Shown here: piece by piece, positions 56,982 through 64,000 of the stretch | Numbering within the stretch: the first letter of the stretch is position 1 | How the letters are laid out: every line of letters begins with the position of its first letter | Assembly (NCBI GenBank): GCA_021234155.1 | Contig: JAJEKV010000234.1 | Coordinates: 1-64,000, forward strand | Direction of reading: 5' to 3' | DNA length: 64,000 bases | From: Isoetes taiwanensis | Taxonomy: Eukaryota; Streptophyta; Lycopodiopsida; Isoetales; Isoetaceae | The notes under the pieces: model-generated | The model's input: the letters and a program-made list of their open reading frames with translations, nothing else | The model's database searches: none | What the model was told of the DNA's origin: nothing | Made by a program: the position numbers and the translations under genes

Positions 56982-58390
56982 GCTCTTCTTCTTCTAGCCT
57001 ATGACAAATATGTGGCACATAAAAAAAGACCACCTGGACAGAAAGAATTGAAGAACTTCAGGAAATGCTTTTGATGAATAAATAGTCTATGAACCTCGAA
57101 TTAAATCGAGTGATTCTGCAAGTCCATCTGATCGTATGAATCCCAAAATGGAGCCCATTATGATATACTTTTTTCGGCGTATAAAGAATTAAAGATGTCA
57201 AATACCAGTCCGTTATTGATATGTTTGAACTTTTGAGATATTCGTATTTATGGTGTTTTAGCAGGATTTTGCCTAACCCGAGGTGCACTATTTTGTGCAA
57301 TTCTAAGCTGTTCACGTAGGCACCCACGTCAGCCGAAGTCAGCCCACCTCAGCTAGACTTAACCGGAGCTATCGCGGGTGCAGTGTTCGCCCCTGGCGTC
57401 GGGCATTTTAACTTGGATTCCTAGATTTTTGCAAGTCATGTTTGGAATTCATGTTGTAAAACAACATTAATGATTGAATAAAGGATACAAGAAACGTAGC
57501 ACAATGTTGCCATATGGGGGATATTTGTATAAGCCAGAGCAATCCCTCAAGATTCCTCAAGATTCTATGCAGATTTCCTCAATAATGAATTCGGTTAAAC
57601 CAACAAAAATTGCAAATCAATGGTCTTAAGGTGAAAAAGTTTTTGCAGGCCCAAAATATCTAATGTGGATACAGATAGTTTTGTAGACTTGCTATTTGTG
57701 GCCATTTTTGCCAAAACATCATATGGAATATGGCGTAAGGGTATATAAGCTATCGTCTATGGTGATATTTTGAAATTAGGGGTTTTGTTTTGTTTTTATT
57801 GCACTTTTGACCATCGTGACCCAAGATTTGGGGCTTTTTAAGTGTAAGTGCATCCTTCAGACATACGGTAGTTCAATCTAGAGAAGCCAGATTTGGTAGG
57901 CAGCTAGCTGCACACGAAGAGCTGGTGGCATGAAAGCGAGGAAAGGCCAATGGTAGGGCATGGCTTTTAAACTTTGCAACTGGTCGAACACCAAGAGCAG
58001 TGCCCCTGTGGGGTTTTAATGCAAACTTTCTCATGGAACTGAAAGATCCAGCTACCTGCTCAAGGCGTACGATGCATTGCAAACTTGAAAGCAAAAGCTC
58101 TGGTGAAAATTCAGGAACGTGATTGCAAGTATATTGAAAACAAGGGAAAGAATACATTCTTGAAGCAAGACTGGAGCACTTACTAAGTTGCAGCAAGCGG
58201 TAAAGTGGCCACCTAAAAGAGATATATAACTGGCTTCATCTCTAGAGTTTGGCACGTTTAGCTCTTGAGATTTAGGGTTCGATCGCTATTAACAAAGGCC
58301 AAACCCTTTTGTTTCTACTATGGCTGTTCTGTTAGCAACATTCCAATATTCCCCCTCAAATCAAACATAATATAGGAACAACAAACAAAA
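56982..58390. other. Promoter side of the PLP-homeostasis gene and spacer
   Basis: The first about 60 bases upstream of the start are the likely 5' UTR. No other gene is recognised; an open frame on the minus strand at 57873-58196 has no family signal. Confidence 0.4.
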
Positions 58391-59967
58391 CTAGATTGTA
58401 GATTGTGGAGTAAATCTGTATGATTCCCCTCTATGCAGTGACAAATTACTGAAAGGCAATGCATGACGCTGCCTTTTATAATGACTCCTATAAGGGTCAT
58501 CATTCTCAGAATCATCGTCATGTTCTTGAAGTTGTTTCCCAACTTGTTCCTCAGTATTCACATGTTCTGTATCCTTATCATATATCCCCGGAATTTTTGT
58601 AAGGAGCATAGCCTCCACACAAGGCCTGGCAGTATGGAGATGGTAATTCGTGCAATGGCGATGAAAGTTATAAATTTGTTTCTTCCTTTGTCCTTGTAAG
58701 GTAGTGGTAAAATCAAAGTAAGCAGAGTTAACTTGAATAAGAAAGTGATCATCGGCCAAACTTTCAAAGAGTCAATGCACTTGGATGGCAAATGTGAAAG
58801 TTTAATGAAGATAGCAGCATCCATCATGGTGGATTTGCAGGGACTATTGAGGTTAATATTGATCAATAAGTCTTTAATGGACGCATTGGCTTCAAAGACC
58901 ATATGAAGAAACTTACAGTACTGGGCTTGCTTGCATATGATGAAATCAGGACTGTGTTGGGTTTCTTCAAAAAAGTTTCTAAAATTTTGTATAATCTCTT
59001 TCGGACTATTCCATGAGTTATCAGGAATGATAACCTAGTTGTTGATGTTCTGAAGGTCTGCAGTTTGCCAATCCATTCTATGGTTGTAGGTAGGATCAAA
59101 GTAAACAGAATCTTGTTAAGTGTTGAGGGGCCTGTTGAAAAATCAATTTTATTGTAGTGTCCAAAAATTTTCGTCTCCTCCATGCATCCATAGTTGTAGG
59201 TTTAAATGGCACTAAACCAGGAAAGTCATAATCATATAACTTAAGAGACTAGATCGTGGATGTCTCAATTGAGTAGGATCATGTACCTGTTGCATTGTAT
59301 CATCAAGTTTTTAGTTTTAGCTTCAAGTTCTGTAGAAAGTAGATTATTCTTTTGTTGTAAATCACGCACTTGTTGCAGGATGACTTTGATGCGATCTTTT
59401 AATAATTTGCAGGTTGAGAGGAGATTGAACTTTGTCGTTGTAATTTGACATGTTGCAATGTTAAATCATCATATTTTTGTAATAAAACATCATAATTAGT
59501 GAGTTTTACTTGATAGTGGTGCTCAAAATCTCTATTTTGCTGCTGCAACTCTTCATTTTGTTGCTCCAATGAAGTGATGCGAGTTTGCAATCATAATATC
59601 TCATCATTCTTGTTTTTGAGATCTTGATTAATCTATCATAAAGTTGATTTATTTTACTGCTTATATAAGAAATATTTGAAGTAGAGAAAGTGAGATCTGC
59701 ATTATTAGAAATAGCTTGCATTGTGATCTCCATGGGGTGTTTCATAGGATCAAGATGAAGAATGTTTCTATGCCCATTTAGTATTGGTGAAGATGTTGAA
59801 ATATCTTGTTGAAAAGTAATGAAATTTAGCATATGTAAATGTGGACCATAGTATACACTAGAAATTTTATGTTCTTTGGCATTTTTGAGTTGCTTGAGTA
59901 ATTTGATGACTATATCAGCCCAAGAAAATTTCTTTTGTTGATAGGCCAATATTATAGCGTGAAACAA
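58391..59967 (-). pseudogene. Decayed minus-strand coding unit with coiled coil, unassigned
   Basis: Consecutive minus-strand segments at 59506-59967, 59399-59590 (heptad-like SLEQQNEELQQQNRDF), 58863-59183, 58558-58902 and 58391-58759 lie in different frames. They look like one protein broken by frameshifts: a coiled coil, then a globular region, then an acidic and His-rich tail. I saw no zinc knuckle, protease or polymerase motif. A gag-like origin is possible because LTR-type repeats follow on the right, but this is inference. Confidence 0.3.
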
Positions 59968-60057
59968 CGTTTGAGAGCATAGTCTGAGCTTCTTTTGAAT
60001 ATGAATGATTACATCTCTGCAGGGTTGAACTAAATGTTCTATTTGGCATTGCCCAAT

Positions 60058-60616
60058 TGTAACAGACCTGGGCGCTTGATGGGTCAGTATACATACTTAT
60101 GTACATATGTATGCATGCATAACATGTATGCAGCATGAGTTCAGGGTTTTGTCTCTTTGGAAAAAGGATTGTTGCAGAGCATGAAGGAGGAAGTAGTTCT
60201 GGGTAGTTCTTGGTTACCCGAGATTCTTTTTAGCGGATTCTTCTGTTGCTAGAAAGGTCTGCATCAAGAAATTCTCAGGTGGGGTTTTTCTATTGATCAA
60301 TTGAGATTCTATGAGCTGCTGTGATTAGTTTGTACATGATTTTTGGCATGATCAGACCCAATCCGGAAAGCTTACTTGAAGACCTTTCCAGCAAAAAAAA
60401 AAAATCACATGAAAAGAATCTCGGGTCGCCAAGATATGATACTTCAAAGTTCGGGCTCCAAAACTGCCTAAAATTACTCCCCTAGTCATGCTCTGCAATA
60501 ATCCGTTCTCCAAAGAGACAAAAACCCTAAACTCATGTTGCATACATGCTATGCATGTGTATATAGGTACATAAGTACGTATACTGGCCCATCAAGTGCC
60601 CAGGTCTGTTATAGTC
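60058..60616. repeat. Inverted pair of about 280-bp repeats (foldback)
   Basis: The left arm starts TAACAGACCTGGGCGCTTG and the right arm ends in the complement, CCCAGGTCTGTTA, at about 60598-60613. Matches continue inward: CATGTATGCAGCATGAGTT, GTCTCTTTGG, TTGCAGAGCATGA, ACCCGAGATTCTTTT and GAAAGGTCT. A purine-rich word (AGAAGGGGAGACTA on the minus strand) borders the right arm like a polypurine tract, so the arms may be LTR pieces of head-to-head elements. Confidence 0.75.
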
Positions 60617-61011
60617 TCCCCTTCTAAAATTTAACCCATGTCCTCATGGGTCAATCATAGGTCTACTGAAGCATTCCATGATTCCAACTTCTCAAATTTA
60701 GAATAGCTCTAGCTCAAATCAAAACTTCGCCTTAGATGTACAACTGCTACCCATCTTACTAGACATACCACAAAGAAACCCTTAACTTAAGATCAACATA
60801 GAAATTTGACTACATGGATACTTCTCTCATCATTCGCTTCCATAGCAATGATGGAACTTCATGACAGTATACGCTTAGAACACCATCTTCAAATAATTCT
60901 GAAAGAGGAGCCATTCCAACCTTAACTTAATCTATGGTCCACCATGTCAATACTCAAAGATCCAAACCTGCAATCCACAGATCATAATATCAGCTCCAAA
61001 GATTTAGCGTT
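60617..61011. other. Internal-type sequence before the TRIM array
   Basis: There is no gene. The end carries a primer-site-like GCTCTGATACCA (61012-61023), so it is probably the internal part of a neighbouring LTR element. Confidence 0.4.
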
Positions 61012-61626
61012 GCTCTGATACCAACTGTAACATTCCTAACCGACATGCCCTTAACCAACTGGGCAAAACCGTCTAGACGTTTATGAGTAGTCGCTTCTAC
61101 CCATTTATGCCAATGTTTCGGGAACGTCCCACAGGCACATTCAAGGATCGAATACTCGAGTAGTCTACCATGGGCCCGCTACAATCTCTCCCACTAGAAT
61201 TATGCTCGTCCTCGAGTATCAAGACTATGATTTAACTAGTATACCACTGACTGGGTGGTTACCAAATTACCCATGCGTGTAGGCACCAATAAAGTCTCGA
61301 ACTCGAGTCCTGCTCTGATACCAAATGTAACGTTCCTAACCGACATGACCTTAACCAACGGCAAAACCATCCAGACGTTTTATGAGTAGTGCTTCTACCC
61401 ATTTATGCCGGTGTCTTGGGAATGTAACACCAAGATCCACTCGAACGGTCTCCCATGGGCCCGTTACAATCTCACCCACTAGAACTATGCTCGTCCTCGA
61501 GCATCATAATACTACAGACCACACTATCCCATGGTATCCAAGACCAAGTCATGACCTACCGTCCAACGTATTCCAGGTCATACTTGCCCCTATGGAGACT
61601 CGAACTCGAGCCCTGCTCTGATACCA
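61012..61626 (-). mobile_element. Tandem TRIM-like miniature LTR elements
   Basis: Complete unit: 61026-61468, with LTRs 61026-61183 and 61326-61468 (TGTAAC...TTACA ends), internal DNA of about 142 bp, primer site TGGTATCAGAGC (minus; 61312-61323) and purine-rich AGTGGGAGAGAT beside the left LTR. Further primer sites at 61012-61023 and 61615-61626 and a second AGTGGGTGAGAT show that the LTR-internal unit is repeated head to tail. There is no coding capacity. Confidence 0.8.
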
Positions 61627-64000
61627 ACTATGACAAGCCTGTCGAGGTGACCTTCCTGGCAACTCAGGATCTTTTCTAACTTAAGGCTAGATCTAGATGG
61701 ATATAAAAACTTTATTGAAACTACTGTATTGGTGAAGAATTTAATCTTCTATTTTGCAACTAGAAATGATCCATTCTTATAACTTCCATTATCCATCAAA
61801 GAGTATAAAATTCAAATGATGCACTAAATACAATACTCTCAATATATAGATATAAACAACTGCTAAGCAAGCTAAACAAAAGCTTTAACTCGAAAATTCA
61901 ACCACAATTCCCGACCACAAAGACCGCCATCCATCAACGACCCAACGCCTTTGTGAATTAACTGCACATGCACTCAATGGGGTTAGTCCTCGTGACTAAC
62001 TCGGGATCCCTGGCTGCCACTGCATGCACGAAAACACTTTGGAAATCTTGCATACAAAGACATAAGCACAAGCAAAACAAAAGATTCTATGTGAGTACAG
62101 TGTTAGACAATGACAACTCAATCCAAGCAATACCAAGCATGAATATCGGAAGCAAAGAAACATAGTCAAAGTGCCAAACATCATAACATAGCTCCAGGAC
62201 AATGGGAAGCTCAGTCAGCCTACATGCAGGCCACATTGGCAGAGAAATGCTTGACCACTCACATCCCGAGCTCGTTGGCAGAGTTGGTGGGGTGAACCTC
62301 GTATGCGCATACCCTTCCCAGCCCATGTCTAGCATTGAGGACCTCTTACCATGGAGTCACAGAGGTGACATAGCATCCCTACCAGAAGAACTACGCCCTG
62401 TGTCATAGAACACAAGAATACCACAGAGAAACACAGATGAACATGAGCATGCCAGAGCAACCTAGGCCATCGAACCTAGAAGCCCAACCCCGGAGGATCT
62501 AAGAGACATCAAGATATCAAGATAACAGTGGAACAATGCAAAGACCATAACATGTGATGCTCATTACAATATTTACTAAACATGTGCCTAGATCTTGCCA
62601 TTGCCGAGGCTGCCCATACAATCTAACCATATCGAAGTAGCTAACTCATTGGTAAAACTCACAATCACAATCCAAACATGCCGAGGAAGTCATAAGCCTG
62701 GCTGTCATTGATGTAGCTCGATACCTATGTACTTTACTGATCAAGGAAAGATACTAATATCCTTTATAATGCAAAACTTACCTCAGAACCATCCCCCCAT
62801 GAGGAATACAACGTCCCATACCGTTTATACTTTGAATCCATTAGCTATGATGCTCTTGATAAAATACAATGCAATAACTTAGAAGCTTACAATTATGCAC
62901 TCAGGCTAACAATACTTCATGCTATAGCCACATTCAGAAACCCCCAAGCTTCACATGGCTCTCCTTGTACCCATGTGGACTCGTCTCCATCTCAATAATC
63001 CTTGATGTCGGATGATCCCTTATTCCCATTTCAAGATCCTCATAGGAACTTGATGCTGAAATCCTTGATGTCGAGGGGTTGTTGAGCTCTACATCTGTGC
63101 TAGGCTACTTCTCAACATTGGCCCCATTTCCATGAGCTAAGAAAGATATTTTATCCCAATTCTTAGAATTTTCCATAGTTAGACAATTATTCAAACAATA
63201 CATATTCTTACTACTTGTGATTATTCTGCCCAGCTCTTCATGTTCCGATCTCCTCTGCTGCTAAGCTCAAATGCAACCCAATCCTATCCATGGGTACTTA
63301 GCTTCATTTTATGACATGCAAATAAATTGACAAAAGCAAGAAATACAAGTCCAACAAGATAAAATACAAAACACAAAATGACAAAAACATGAACACAAAA
63401 TGGCATTGGAAAGGTCGATGCCAAACAGATCCAATTCAATTTTGCCTTTTCTAAAGTTTCCATGCTGATTCGGTCTTCTCAAGTAATATTTGACCATTCC
63501 ACAAGGTCCCCAAAAATGAACTAGTACACTTAACCACTGTTATATCATATTAAAACCATATATATCATGGTTTTTTATGCATGAAATTATTTGAAAGATA
63601 AAAACCACATGCCTTAGTGGTTTCTCAAAACTAATAGTGGTTGGTGACATGGTTATCAATAGTGGTTATGAATGCTATAGTGGTTTGTTAAGACTAATGT
63701 GGTTTATGAGTTAGTTTCATGCATACCACTGCATAGTGGTTTGTTAAAATTAGTGATAACCTATTAAAACAACCTTAAATTTTGACATGGTTTTGAAGGC
63801 TATTTTATTATGCCCAACAATTATCAAGGGTTAAGACGATTTGTGTATTTTCTTCAACTTGGAAATCAAACATAAAATGTTGTTGTGGGAACAAATCCGA
63901 GAGCCATATGTAAGCTATGAACGCCGATGTTAAATGTGACAACCCTCAATTAAACTATTGTGTTACAAAAAGGTTTTACATGATTTCATTAGAAGTTTCC
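61627..64000. other. Spacer with a degenerate AGTGGTT repeat near the right edge
   Basis: No gene is recognised; open frames at 61968-62408 overlap on both strands without family signal. At 63560-63780 words like TAGTGGTTTGTTAA recur five or more times at irregular 25-40 bp spacing, with AACCATATATATCATGGTT as a small palindrome at about 63556-63574. Confidence 0.4.

Noticed and set aside
58391-59967. Endogenous caulimovirus-like remnant
   Set aside because: There is no movement protein, zinc knuckle, protease or reverse transcriptase motif; a coiled coil alone does not support it.
61968-62408. Short genes on both strands
   Set aside because: Overlapping frames on opposite strands with no family match; they probably lie within non-coding repeat DNA.

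Overview
The window looks like nuclear DNA of a land plant with a large, AT-rich, repeat-laden genome. The evidence is spliceosomal introns with GT/AG ends, plant Copia and gag-only LTR elements primed by initiator tRNA-Met (TGGTATCAGAGC), an L1-like LINE with a DUF4283-like ORF1, and a cinnamoyl-CoA-reductase-like gene. Tyrosine-recombinase (Crypton/DUF3504-like) and DUF7869-like coding remnants lean me towards a non-flowering lineage (fern, lycophyte, bryophyte or gymnosperm), but I cannot name the species.

Only two host genes look whole. One is a six-exon, minus-strand CCR-like reductase (34384-36087) whose exons join in frame to 338 codons plus a stop. The other is an eight-exon, minus-strand PLP-homeostasis protein of the YggS/PROSC family (55035-56981), whole except for one missing base in exon 6. 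Two host-gene fragments lie at the left edge: a frameshifted RCC1-repeat gene (362-1191, minus) and two exons of a DExH-box RNA helicase (2146-2479, plus).

The rest is mobile and repeated DNA. 2.8-6.2 kb: unrecognised decayed minus-strand coding. 6.9-9.7 kb: decayed DUF7869-like gene. 10.0-11.2 kb: Crypton-like tyrosine recombinase copy A with its catalytic region kept. 11.6-12.5 kb and 14.4-14.7 kb: tandem duplications. 16.4-32.9 kb: one Copia element (367-bp LTRs, identical AAGAC flanks) split by about 12.4 kb of other DNA. That inserted DNA holds inverted arrays of a GAATCT-type short repeat around a 2.3-kb direct duplication, a dense array of heat-shock-element-like pentamers and a 125-bp tandem repeat. 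The Copia gag also carries a 271-bp MITE. 39.7-40.4 kb: LTR fragment and a perfect 31-bp hairpin. 40.4-45.3 kb: Crypton-like copy B, split by a 3.3-kb gag-only LTR element with a TACTG duplication. 46.5-50.8 kb: LINE. 53.1-53.6 kb: truncated LINE tail. 54.1-54.4 kb: foldback repeats. 60.1-61.6 kb: inverted repeat copies and tandem TRIM-like elements.

A technical point colours the whole annotation. Between near-identical repeat copies in this window, differences pile up as small indels at CAG/CTG (CHG) sites. That pattern suggests systematic miscalls at methylated cytosines, so single frameshifts in otherwise good genes may be assembly errors rather than real lesions.
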